A DNA stretch of 12,100 bases, from NCBI GenBank assembly GCA_022793555.1, contig JAAWDB010000104.1, positions 1-12,100 on the forward strand. Direction: 5' to 3'. A program made the translations under genes and the position numbers. The notes below the pieces were generated by a model. That model saw only the letters and a program-made list of their open reading frames with translations. It searched no databases and had not been told where the DNA came from. This stretch comes from Bacilli bacterium (GTDB lineage Bacteria > Bacillota_I > Bacilli_A > RF39 > UBA660). Below are positions 1 to 6,848 of the stretch, in pieces; position 1 is the stretch's first letter; each line of letters opens with the position of its first letter.

Positions 1-1
1 A

Positions 2-793
2 ATGAATATATATGGTGTCGTTTTACGTGATAAAGGAAAAATGTATTATTTTGATGGTCAAAATTTAAAGATACCAGTAAATGTTACCGTAATTGTAGAA
101 ACTGAAAAAGGTTTACAATTTGGAAAGGTAGTATCAAAAATATCTGAAGAAAAGGTCCTTGATATTCAGGAAGGTTTGAAAAAGATTATACGAATTAGTA
201 CGAAAAAAGACTATGATCAATATCTGAAAAATTTGAAAGATTCTAAACAGGCTTTAAATAAGGCAAAGCTTTTTGCTAAAGAACTTGATTTAGAAATGCA
301 TTTTCTTGATGCTGATTATACCTTTGATCGAAAACAGTTATTGTTTAGTTTTTATGCGGATGAACGAATAGATTTTCGAGAACTTGCAAAAAAACTAGCT
401 GGTGTTTATCGTACAAGAATTGAATTGCGTCAAGTAGGAGCTCGTGATAAAGCTGAACAAATTGGTGGAATTGGTCCTTGTGGTCGAGAACTTTGTTGTT
501 CAAGTTTTTTAACAAGATTAAATTCTGTCTCTATGAATATGGCAAAGAATCAAAATATTGCTTTGAATCCTTCTAAAATTAATGGTTGTTGTGGGAGATT
601 ATTATGTTGTCTTACTTATGAAGATGAAGAATATGTTAAATGTCAAAAAGGAATGCCATCAGTTGGCCAAAAAATTCATACAAAATATGGTTCTGGAGTA
701 GTTCGTAGTGTCGACATTTTACAACGTAAATATCGGGTTTTAATTGAGAATGAAGAAAAGGAAATAGTTTTAGATGAAGAAAATTTTAAATGA
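2..793 (+). CDS. ricT: RicT/YaaT, PSP1-domain iron-sulfur regulator of RNA processing
   Basis: Complete 263-residue PSP1-family protein, close to the ~275 residues of Bacillus YaaT. The N-terminus (GVVLRDKGKMYYFDG) lines up with the Bacillus protein start, so the ATG at base 2 is probably the real start, although its ribosome binding site lies outside the window. The family signature is the cysteine-rich centre: GPCGRELCC (C160, C165, C166) and GCCGRLLCCL (C196, C197, C202, C203), plus C214, following the FDRKQLLFSFYADERIDFREL and RTRIELRQVGARD segments. In B. subtilis RicT works with RicA (YmcA) and RicF (YlbF) in a [4Fe-4S]-containing complex that stimulates RNase Y mRNA maturation and affects biofilm, competence and sporulation. 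RicA and RicF are not in this window. The last 20 bases overlap trmN6, which suggests translational coupling. The intervening yabA of Bacillus is absent. Confidence 0.95.
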   Translation: MNIYGVVLRDKGKMYYFDGQNLKIPVNVTVIVETEKGLQFGKVVSKISEEKVLDIQEGLKKIIRISTKKDYDQYLKNLKDSKQALNKAKLFAKELDLEMHFLDADYTFDRKQLLFSFYADERIDFRELAKKLAGVYRTRIELRQVGARDKAEQIGGIGPCGRELCCSSFLTRLNSVSMNMAKNQNIALNPSKINGCCGRLLCCLTYEDEEYVKCQKGMPSVGQKIHTKYGSGVVRSVDILQRKYRVLIENEEKEIVLDEENFK

Positions 794-1493
794 TTTGTAT
801 GATTATTCTAATATGAAAATTTATCAGTATGATGAAGCATTTAAATTTTCTCTAGATTCTATTTTATTGGCTGAATTAGTTCAAATTCATAAAAATGATT
901 GTAATATATTAGATTTATGTACAGGAAATGCTGTAGTTCCGTTAATTCTTTCTACAAAAACAACTTTACCAATAGTGGGAATTGAGTATCAGAAAGCAAT
1001 TTATGATTTAGCAACTTTATCCATTAATTACAATTGTAAAGAACAACAAATTACTTGTATAAATGATGATATATTAAATATTGGTAAATATTTCCCGGGA
1101 AATAATTTTGATATTATTACTTGCAATCCTCCTTATTTTAAATATCATAATAAGGATTTTTTGAATCATGAAGAGTTAAAGCAAATTGCTCGCCATGAGG
1201 TTAAAGTTACTTTAGAGGATGTTATTCGAATTTCTTCTTTAAATATAAAGGATAAAGGTAATTTTTATATGGTTCATATTTGTGAAAGATTGCAAGAAAT
1301 TATGATTTTGTTAGAAAAATATCAATTTCGTATGAAAGATTTGTATTTGGTTTATCCTAATAAAAAGAATAAAGCTTTTTTAGTCTTGTTTCGAGCGATA
1401 AAGGGCGGTAATATAGGTATGAAAATTCATAAACCAATTTTTTTGGATGAATTGACAACTTATCAAAATATGTTTAAAGGAGAATTAACATGA
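774..1493 (+). CDS. trmN6: tRNA1(Val) adenine-37 N6-methyltransferase family (TrmN6/YabB)
   Basis: A 239-residue class I SAM-dependent methyltransferase of the YabB/YfiC (TrmN6) family, expected to methylate adenine N6 at position 37 of tRNA-Val. The N-terminus has the family's QYDEAFKFSLDSILLAEL segment. The SAM loop is ILDLCTGNAVVPLIL (around residues 45-59), GIEYQ carries the acidic residue at the end of the second strand, and the amino-methyltransferase catalytic motif NPPY appears in ITCNPPYFKYHN (around residue 118). The start at 774 lies inside the ricT end with a purine-rich AAGGAA about ten bases upstream. The stop shares an ATGA overlap with pth. In Bacillus this gene sits after yaaT-yabA and is followed by yazA and rsmI; here those neighbours are missing. 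The family assignment is strong; the exact target nucleoside is inferred from the family. Confidence 0.9.
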   Translation: MKKILNDLYDYSNMKIYQYDEAFKFSLDSILLAELVQIHKNDCNILDLCTGNAVVPLILSTKTTLPIVGIEYQKAIYDLATLSINYNCKEQQITCINDDILNIGKYFPGNNFDIITCNPPYFKYHNKDFLNHEELKQIARHEVKVTLEDVIRISSLNIKDKGNFYMVHICERLQEIMILLEKYQFRMKDLYLVYPNKKNKAFLVLFRAIKGGNIGMKIHKPIFLDELTTYQNMFKGELT

Positions 1494-2041
1494 AATTAGT
1501 GGTTGGACTTGGAAATCCTGGAGAAGAGTATCGTAGTACAAGACATAATGTTGGATTTATGGTTTTGGATTCTTTTTTAGGTGATGTTTTGTGGCAAAAA
1601 AAGTTTAATGGTGAATTTTATAAAACAATGATCGAAAATGAACCTGTTATTTTTTTAAAACCTTTAACATTTATGAATTTATCAGGACAAGCAGTTCAAC
1701 AATTTGCTCATTACTATCACATTGATATTACGGATATTTTGATTATTCATGATGATTTAGATTTACCATTGGGGAGTTATAAATTAAAACGTAATTCTTC
1801 TTCAGGAGGTCATAATGGATTAAAATCTATTATTTCTTGTTTAAATAGTGAATCTTTCTTACGTTTAAAAGTTGGAGTTACTTATCAAAGAGGTGAGAAT
1901 ACCATTGATTTTGTTTTGGGAAGGTTTTCTAAAAAGGAGAAAGAACTTTTAGAAGAAAATTATGGAATTTACCATAAAGTAATTCGGTCGTTCATTTTGT
2001 CTGGAGTAGAAAAAACATTAGTGAATTATAGTAAAAAATAG
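1490..2041 (+). CDS. pth: Peptidyl-tRNA hydrolase
   Basis: A 183-residue Pth, full length for the bacterial family. It cleaves the ester bond of peptidyl-tRNAs released early from the ribosome, freeing tRNA for reuse. Active-site residues are all present: N9 in VVGLGNPGEEY, the catalytic H19 in STRHNVGF, N63 in FMNLSG, D88 in IIHDDLDLPLG and N109 in GGHNGLKS. The start codon shares ATGA with the trmN6 stop and is preceded by a good AAAGGAGA (about 1477-1484), so translation is probably coupled. It is followed eight bases later by mfd. In B. subtilis pth is also upstream of mfd but with fin (yabK) between them; fin is absent here. Confidence 0.97.
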   Translation: MKLVVGLGNPGEEYRSTRHNVGFMVLDSFLGDVLWQKKFNGEFYKTMIENEPVIFLKPLTFMNLSGQAVQQFAHYYHIDITDILIIHDDLDLPLGSYKLKRNSSSGGHNGLKSIISCLNSESFLRLKVGVTYQRGENTIDFVLGRFSKKEKELLEENYGIYHKVIRSFILSGVEKTLVNYSKK

Positions 2042-2049
2042 AGGTTGGT

Positions 2050-5000
2050 ATGAATATATTAGAACAATTTTCATTTGATTCAGGAACAATAATTCAAGGT
2101 TTAACAAATGAGTTAAACGCTTTTTATGTGTTAGAATGTTTTCAAAGATTGCAAAATAATGTATTGGTTGTAGCAAGTAGTCTTTATGAAGCTAATCAGA
2201 TTTATAATTCTTTAGAAACTTATACTGATAAAATCTTGTTGTTCCCTATGGATGATTTTTTAACTTCAGTTGCTGTGGCTATATCTCCAGAGTTACAAAT
2301 GAAACGGTTGGAAACTTTGGAGCGTTTATCTTCTGGTACATGGATTGTTGTTACAAATTTAACTGGGTATTTAAGATATTTACCGAATAAGCAAAAAAAG
2401 GAACAATTTAAGATTTCTTTAAAAGTTAATGATACGATTGGACGAGATAAATTACATGAAATTTTGGATCAATTTGGTTATAAACAAGAGTCAATTGTTA
2501 CTTCTACTGGTGAGTATGCAGTTCGTGGTTTTATATTAGATGTTTTTCCTATATATGAAGAACATCCCATTCGTATTGAATTTTTTGGTAGTGAAATAGA
2601 GTCGATACGTTATTTTGATGAATCGAATCAGTTATCACTTTCGACGATTAATGAATGTTTAATCCATCCTTATCAAGAAATAATTACTAAAGAAAAAAGT
2701 TCTTTGTATGAATTTATGAATTCACCGATTGTTATTTTTAAGGATTATCATCAAATTCAAGCTAGTAATGAAAAATTAGAAGAAGATATTTTTCAATATC
2801 AATTATCAAAAGATGAAAAAAATCAAAAGTATATGTTTTCATGGAATGAGATATTGCCAAATTATGTAATTGAATTAAATACATTTGGAGCAGATGTTAA
2901 GCGTGATGGTGTTATTACCTACCAGTCTCAAGAAATTGAGAATTTTAATGGCAATTTTGAAATTTTAAAAGATTTTGTTACGAAACATTTTTTGAATCAT
3001 AAAATTATTTTGTTTTGTTTATCTCGTGATAATCAAGTTAAGCAAATTAAAGAGTTATTATCCGATTATCCCATTCATTTGAAATCTGGAGAATTAAGAA
3101 GTGATTCGATAAATATTTGGATGAAGAAAATTAATCAGGGTTTTTTATTTCAAAATTATGTAGTAATTTCTGAATTTGATATTGAAAAAGTAAAAGATAC
3201 TACGATTCATTATAAGAATAATTATCGAATGGGACGAAAAATTAACGCTTTAGATTCTTTGAAAGCTGGAGATTATGTTGTTCATCGTATGCATGGTATC
3301 GGTATTTATCATGGTGTAGTGACATTATCGCAGTATGGTCTTAAAAAAGATTATATTCAAATTGATTATTCGGGGAATGATAAAGTTTATATTCCTGTAG
3401 AAAAGATTTCAACGATTTATAAATATACTGATAAAGATGGAATGAAACCTCAAGTAAATAAGCTAAATTCTACGACTTGGGTGAACAAAAAAAGAGCAAT
3501 TCAAAAACGGATTCATGATATTTCTGAAGAGCTTATTAAACTTTATGCGGCGAGAAGTAGTATTAAGGGAGAACAATATCGAGATTATGAGGAAGAATCT
3601 ATGTTTGCAGCATATTTTCCTTATGAACCAACCAAAGATCAAATACGTGCAATTCAAGATATTGAGCATGATTTGAAAAGTCCAGTTCCTATGGATCGCT
3701 TACTTTGTGGTGATGTGGGATTTGGAAAAACAGAGGTAGCTTTCCGTGCTATATTTAAAGCTATTTTGAATAATAAACAGGTTTTTTATTTATGTCCAAC
3801 TACGATATTAAGTAAGCAACAATATGAATCAGCTTTGGTAAGATTTTCTGAATATCCTATTGAGATTGCTTTATTAAACCGTTTTACATCTCATAAAGAG
3901 ACGAAACGAATTTTAGAAGGATTGGCATCTGGTAAAATTGATTTGGTTTTTGGAACCCATCGTTTATTAAGTGATGATATTAAATTTAAAAAATTGGGAC
4001 TTTTAATTGTTGATGAAGAACAGCGTTTCGGAGTAACGCATAAGGAGAAAATTAAAAAGTTTAAAAATGATGTTAATGTTTTAACGCTTTCAGCAACGCC
4101 AATTCCAAGAACATTAAAGATGGCGCTCAGTGGTTTAAGGGATTTGTCGATTATTGATACGGCACCAGTAAATCGTTATCCTGTTCAAACTTATGTGGTA
4201 GAGGAAAATCCAATTTTAACTAAAGACGCTATTTATAAAGAATTATCTCGTAAAGGGCAAATATTTATTTTATATAATAAGATTGCTACGATCGAAAAGA
4301 AAATGCATGAACTTGCAAAATTGGTACCAGAAGCACGAATTACATTTGCTCATGGTCAAATGTCAAAGACAGAGTTAGAAGATATTATGGCCTCTTTTAT
4401 TAATCATGATTTCGATATTTTGCTTTGTACAACGATTATTGAAACAGGGATTGATATTCCAAATGCGAATACTTTAATTATTTATGATGCGGATCATTTT
4501 GGGTTAAGTCAGTTGTATCAATTACGAGGTAGAGTTGGACGAAGTAATAAGATTGCTTATGCTTATCTCCTTTATAATCATGGTCGCATTTTAAACGAAG
4601 TGGCAGTGAAACGTTTGCAAGCGATTAAGGAATTTACAGAACTTGGTAGTGGTTATCGCATAGCTATGCGTGATTTAGCTATTCGAGGGGCTGGAGACTT
4701 ACTGGGCAGTGAGCAAGCTGGTTTTGTAGATACAGTAGGAATTTCTTTATATATGAAAATGGTTGAAGAAGAAATGAAACGTTTACAAGGTGAAGAAGTG
4801 GAAAGTGAAGAGTCTGAAACAAAATCTCTTTTAAATGTTGAAACGCACATTAGTGATGCGTATGTTAGTGATGAAGATTTAAAAATTGAGATTCATCAAA
4901 AGATTAATGAGATTGATAGTTATGACCATTTATTAAAAGTAAAAGATGAATTAGAAGACCGTTTTGGTAAAATTAATGAATCTTTAGAAATTTATATGTA

Positions 5001-5286
5001 TGAAGAGTGGTTTGAAAAAATTGCGCAAAAATTAGAAATTCGTAATGTGCGTCAGAATGAAAGAGAAATCGTAATTGAATTACCAGAAAAAATTAGTTCG
5101 CAAATTAAGGGGGATAAATTATTTTTAGAAGTTTATAATATTAGTCGCAATTTCCGCTTGAAATATGAAAATAAAAAAATTGTAATAACTCTTGCTTTAA
5201 AGGGCTTAGAAGATCATTTTGTTTATTATGTAGTTCCACTTATGGATAAAATTTTGCATGAATTTTTAATAAATCATAATGATTAG
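2050..5286 (+). CDS. mfd: Transcription-repair coupling factor Mfd
   Basis: A 1078-residue DNA translocase that pushes stalled RNA polymerase off damaged templates and recruits UvrA for nucleotide excision repair. The N-terminus is UvrB-like (GEYAVRG at 154-160, then LDVFP and RIEFFG). The CarD/RID polymerase-binding domain starts near residue 400 (LKAGDYVVHRMHGIGIYHG). The helicase/RecG-like motor has Walker A GDVGFGKT (554-561), DEEQ (655-658), SATPIPRTL (from 681), TTIIETGIDIPNAN and QLRGRVGRS (824-832), followed by the TRG-type KRLQAIKEFTELGSG. The C-terminal UvrA-masking domain covers roughly 930-1060. It is about 70-100 residues shorter than Bacillus and E. coli Mfd. Comparing by eye with the Bacillus sequence, the loss lies in the N-terminal half, after residue about 215, while the motor is intact. 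The ribosome binding site GAGG starts at 2041, overlapping the pth stop. Confidence 0.97.
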   Translation: MNILEQFSFDSGTIIQGLTNELNAFYVLECFQRLQNNVLVVASSLYEANQIYNSLETYTDKILLFPMDDFLTSVAVAISPELQMKRLETLERLSSGTWIVVTNLTGYLRYLPNKQKKEQFKISLKVNDTIGRDKLHEILDQFGYKQESIVTSTGEYAVRGFILDVFPIYEEHPIRIEFFGSEIESIRYFDESNQLSLSTINECLIHPYQEIITKEKSSLYEFMNSPIVIFKDYHQIQASNEKLEEDIFQYQLSKDEKNQKYMFSWNEILPNYVIELNTFGADVKRDGVITYQSQEIENFNGNFEILKDFVTKHFLNHKIILFCLSRDNQVKQIKELLSDYPIHLKSGELRSDSINIWMKKINQGFLFQNYVVISEFDIEKVKDTTIHYKNNYRMGRKINALDSLKAGDYVVHRMHGIGIYHGVVTLSQYGLKKDYIQIDYSGNDKVYIPVEKISTIYKYTDKDGMKPQVNKLNSTTWVNKKRAIQKRIHDISEELIKLYAARSSIKGEQYRDYEEESMFAAYFPYEPTKDQIRAIQDIEHDLKSPVPMDRLLCGDVGFGKTEVAFRAIFKAILNNKQVFYLCPTTILSKQQYESALVRFSEYPIEIALLNRFTSHKETKRILEGLASGKIDLVFGTHRLLSDDIKFKKLGLLIVDEEQRFGVTHKEKIKKFKNDVNVLTLSATPIPRTLKMALSGLRDLSIIDTAPVNRYPVQTYVVEENPILTKDAIYKELSRKGQIFILYNKIATIEKKMHELAKLVPEARITFAHGQMSKTELEDIMASFINHDFDILLCTTIIETGIDIPNANTLIIYDADHFGLSQLYQLRGRVGRSNKIAYAYLLYNHGRILNEVAVKRLQAIKEFTELGSGYRIAMRDLAIRGAGDLLGSEQAGFVDTVGISLYMKMVEEEMKRLQGEEVESEESETKSLLNVETHISDAYVSDEDLKIEIHQKINEIDSYDHLLKVKDELEDRFGKINESLEIYMYEEWFEKIAQKLEIRNVRQNEREIVIELPEKISSQIKGDKLFLEVYNISRNFRLKYENKKIVITLALKGLEDHFVYYVVPLMDKILHEFLINHND

Positions 5287-5317
5287 AGTATAAAATCTTG
5301 TGTAATCTCCAAAACTA
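5287..5317 (+). promoter_or_regulatory. Possible sigma-G-type promoter of spoVT
   Basis: In the 55-base gap between mfd and spoVT, AGTATA (5287-5292) and AAAACTA (5311-5317) are 18 bases apart. They match the forespore sigma-G consensus elements (TGAATA and CATACTA) at 4 of 6 and 5 of 7 positions. B. subtilis spoVT is a sigma-G gene, so the position makes sense. No good sigma-A promoter is seen in the gap. In AT-rich sequence such a match is weak. Confidence 0.3.
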
Positions 5318-5331
5318 TAAGTAGATTGGAG
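5307..5331 (+). promoter_or_regulatory. Hairpin able to hide the spoVT ribosome binding site
   Basis: CTCCAA (5307-5312) is the exact reverse complement of TTGGAG (5326-5331), with a 13-base loop. The 3' arm contains the GGAG of the spoVT ribosome binding site (GGAGTGA, 5328-5334). A transcript reading through from mfd could fold this stem and mask the site, whereas a transcript starting near 5324 would lack the 5' arm. The complementarity is seen in the sequence; the regulatory role is inferred. Confidence 0.35.
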
Positions 5332-5341
5332 TGAACGCATT

Positions 5342-5869
5342 TTGAAGTCAACAGGAGTTATTCGAAGAATTGATGAATTAGGTAGAATTGTAATACCTAA
5401 GGAAATTAGAAGGCATTTAGGTATTCGTGAAGGGGAAAATTTAGAGATTTTTACCGAAGAAGACCGAATCGTTTTGAAGAAGTATTCTAAGATGCTTGAA
5501 TATGGCGATCTTTCTTCTAAATTATGTGAAATTGTTCCATCAACGATGGATTTGGGTTTAGTGATTACGGATCGAGATAAGGTAGTGTCTTTTTCTTCTA
5601 ATGTTCTATTAGATCTAAGTAAAAGTGAGATTGACAATCAATTATTGTCTTATATTCAGTCTAGAGAATCTTATGAATCTAAAGTTAATGAAAAAATGGA
5701 AATCGGGGATTATGAAATCGAAGGATATTTTTATATTCAGCCGATTATTTCTTCTATTGATTGTTTGGGCTTAATTATTTTGTTTAAAGATCAGACATTT
5801 TTAAAAGAAGAAAAGCAGTTTGCTAAGTTTTTAGCACAAATGATTGCAAATAAAATTGACATTTCTTAA
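5342..5869 (+). CDS. spoVT: Stage V sporulation regulator SpoVT (AbrB-type DNA binding plus GAF-like domain)
   Basis: A 175-residue protein against 178 in B. subtilis SpoVT. The first ~50 residues are a swapped-hairpin AbrB domain (TGVIRRIDELGRIVIPKEIRRHLGIREGENLEIF, close to the Bacillus sequence). The remainder corresponds to the GAF-like regulatory domain of SpoVT, with DLGLVITDRDKVVSFSS and a conserved-type GLIILFKDQT segment. The length and C-terminal domain separate it from AbrB/Abh, which are under 100 residues. SpoVT tunes sigma-G-dependent transcription in the forespore and affects spore coat and germination. The start is a TTG: GGAGTGA lies seven bases upstream and no in-frame ATG fits. 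The pth-mfd-spoVT order is as in Bacillus apart from fin. The gene's 3' end carries the promoter for the next unit. Confidence 0.92.
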   Translation: MKSTGVIRRIDELGRIVIPKEIRRHLGIREGENLEIFTEEDRIVLKKYSKMLEYGDLSSKLCEIVPSTMDLGLVITDRDKVVSFSSNVLLDLSKSEIDNQLLSYIQSRESYESKVNEKMEIGDYEIEGYFYIQPIISSIDCLGLIILFKDQTFLKEEKQFAKFLAQMIANKIDIS

Positions 5870-5885
5870 AACGATGTGGTAGAAT
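5856..5885 (+). promoter_or_regulatory. Sigma-A promoter of the T-box/SDR/metG unit
   Basis: A perfect -35 TTGACA (5856-5861) and a -10 TAGAAT (5880-5885) are separated by 18 bases, with an extended -10 TG at 5877-5878. The spoVT stop codon (5867-5869) lies inside the spacer. The predicted transcription start, near 5892, falls just before the T-box Stem I, as expected for a leader promoter. Confidence 0.85.
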
Positions 5886-5892
5886 TTTCCTA

Positions 5893-6085
5893 AATTTAGC
5901 AATGAAGGAAAGAGAAGTATGATTTCTTTTTTAGAGAGTCTATGTTGGTGAAATTAGATAAAGAATAGTATGGAAGATGGTTCTGGAGCTAAAGCGGAGC
6001 AACTCGTTACGAAGAAAAGTGCATGAAAGTCATGAATAAAGGTGGTACCACGGGTTTTCTCGTCCTTTTGTTCAGGACTTTTTTT
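5893..6085 (+). promoter_or_regulatory. T-box riboswitch leader, probably methionine-specific
   Basis: A full T-box leader that senses uncharged tRNA. Stem I has the K-turn/GA-type AGAGAAGTA (5911-5919), AGAGAG bulge (5933-5938) and the distal GTTGGTG loop (5944-5950). The 3' side of Stem I reads GGAAGATGGTTCTGGAG, with the best specifier AUG at 5977-5979 followed by the usual purine. GGAA at 5907-5910 can pair with TTCT (5981-5984) to close the base. The conserved T-box AAAGGTGGTACCACGG spans 6038-6053. Antiterminator pairing is clear: AAAGG (6038-6042) with CCTTT (6064-6068) and ACG (6050-6052) with CGT (6061-6063). The TGGT bulge (6043-6046) would pair with an ACCA tRNA end, fitting a discriminator A as in tRNA-Met. 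metG downstream supports the methionine reading. A second ATG (5970-5972) is a less well placed specifier. Confidence 0.93.
6062..6085 (+). terminator. T-box intrinsic terminator
   Basis: GTCCT (6062-6066) pairs with AGGAC (6074-6078), followed by seven T residues (6079-6085). The 5' arm overlaps bases needed for the antiterminator (CGT and CCTTT), so the two structures exclude each other, as in standard T-box control. Confidence 0.85.
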
Positions 6086-6100
6086 ATTGGAGATGATGAA

Positions 6101-6835
6101 ATGAAACCAGTAGTAATGGTAACTGGTTCAAGGCGTGGCTTGGGGAAAGCTATAGCATATGAATTTGCAAAGAAAGGTTACAATATTGTTTTAAATGATA
6201 AAGAAGAAAGGAAAGTTTTAGAAGCTTTAAAAGCGGATTTGGAATTTCGCTTTGCAATTGAGGTTTTGATTTGTTTTGGAGATGTTTCTAATGAATCTGT
6301 AGTATTAGAAATGTTAGAAAATGTCAAACAAAAATTTAGAACTCTTGATTGTTTAGTTAATAATGCTGGAATTGTCTTTGATATGGAACTTTTTGAACGT
6401 TCTACTGAATTATTTGAGACTACGATACATAATAATGTGACAGGTACTTATTTGATGTGTAAGCATTTTGGAGATTTTATGTTTAATCAAGATAAGGTTA
6501 CTAGAATTATTAATATTTCTAGTACGAATGGGATTCATTGTAATTTTCCAACTAGTATTGATTATGATGCGTCAAAGTCTGCGATTATTTCGTTAACTCA
6601 TAATTTTGCAATTCAATTTGCTCCAAAAGTTTTGGTTAATTCGGTGGCTCCAGGATGGATGAACACAGAGATGAATGCTGATTTACCAAAAGATTTGGTC
6701 GAAGAGGAACAGAATAAAATTTATGTAAGAAGATTTGCGGAACCAGAAGAAGTTGCAACCTTAGTTTATTATTTAGGAAGTAAAGAAAATACTTATGTTA
6801 ATAATGAAGTAATTGTTATTGATGGTGGGTATTAA
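6101..6835 (+). CDS. Short-chain dehydrogenase/reductase, FabG-like
   Basis: A 244-residue classical SDR, an NAD(P)-dependent oxidoreductase of unknown substrate. The Rossmann glycine motif is TGSRRGLG (8-15), and NNAG lies at 87-90. The active-site set is N112, S141, Y155 and K159 (YDASK), followed by NSVAPGWMNTEM and the usual C-terminal VIDGGY. The reading frame is open back to 6023, but that extension would translate the T-box and its terminator. The ATG at 6101, with GGAGATGA upstream, gives the normal SDR N-terminus. It resembles 3-oxoacyl-ACP reductase FabG, but no fatty-acid synthesis gene is near. Its neighbours are a methionine-type T-box and metG (13-base gap), so it should be induced when methionyl-tRNA is low. 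Arginines R11-R12 in the glycine loop could favour NADPH, though this is only an inference. Confidence 0.9.
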   Translation: MKPVVMVTGSRRGLGKAIAYEFAKKGYNIVLNDKEERKVLEALKADLEFRFAIEVLICFGDVSNESVVLEMLENVKQKFRTLDCLVNNAGIVFDMELFERSTELFETTIHNNVTGTYLMCKHFGDFMFNQDKVTRIINISSTNGIHCNFPTSIDYDASKSAIISLTHNFAIQFAPKVLVNSVAPGWMNTEMNADLPKDLVEEEQNKIYVRRFAEPEEVATLVYYLGSKENTYVNNEVIVIDGGY

Positions 6836-6848
6836 GGAGGAAGAAGAA

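Noticed and set aside
3463..5637. Minus-strand open frames within mfd and spoVT.
   Set aside because: They are shadows of strongly conserved plus-strand genes, with no ribosome binding sites or recognisable domains.
5821..5836. TGCTAA-GTTT-TTAGCA perfect hairpin near the spoVT end, considered as a terminator.
   Set aside because: It is only six AT-rich pairs, lies within coding sequence and has no T run after it.
6023..6100. A 26-codon N-terminal extension of the SDR frame.
   Set aside because: It runs through the T-box, antiterminator and terminator. The ATG at 6101 has its own ribosome binding site and gives the normal SDR N-terminus.
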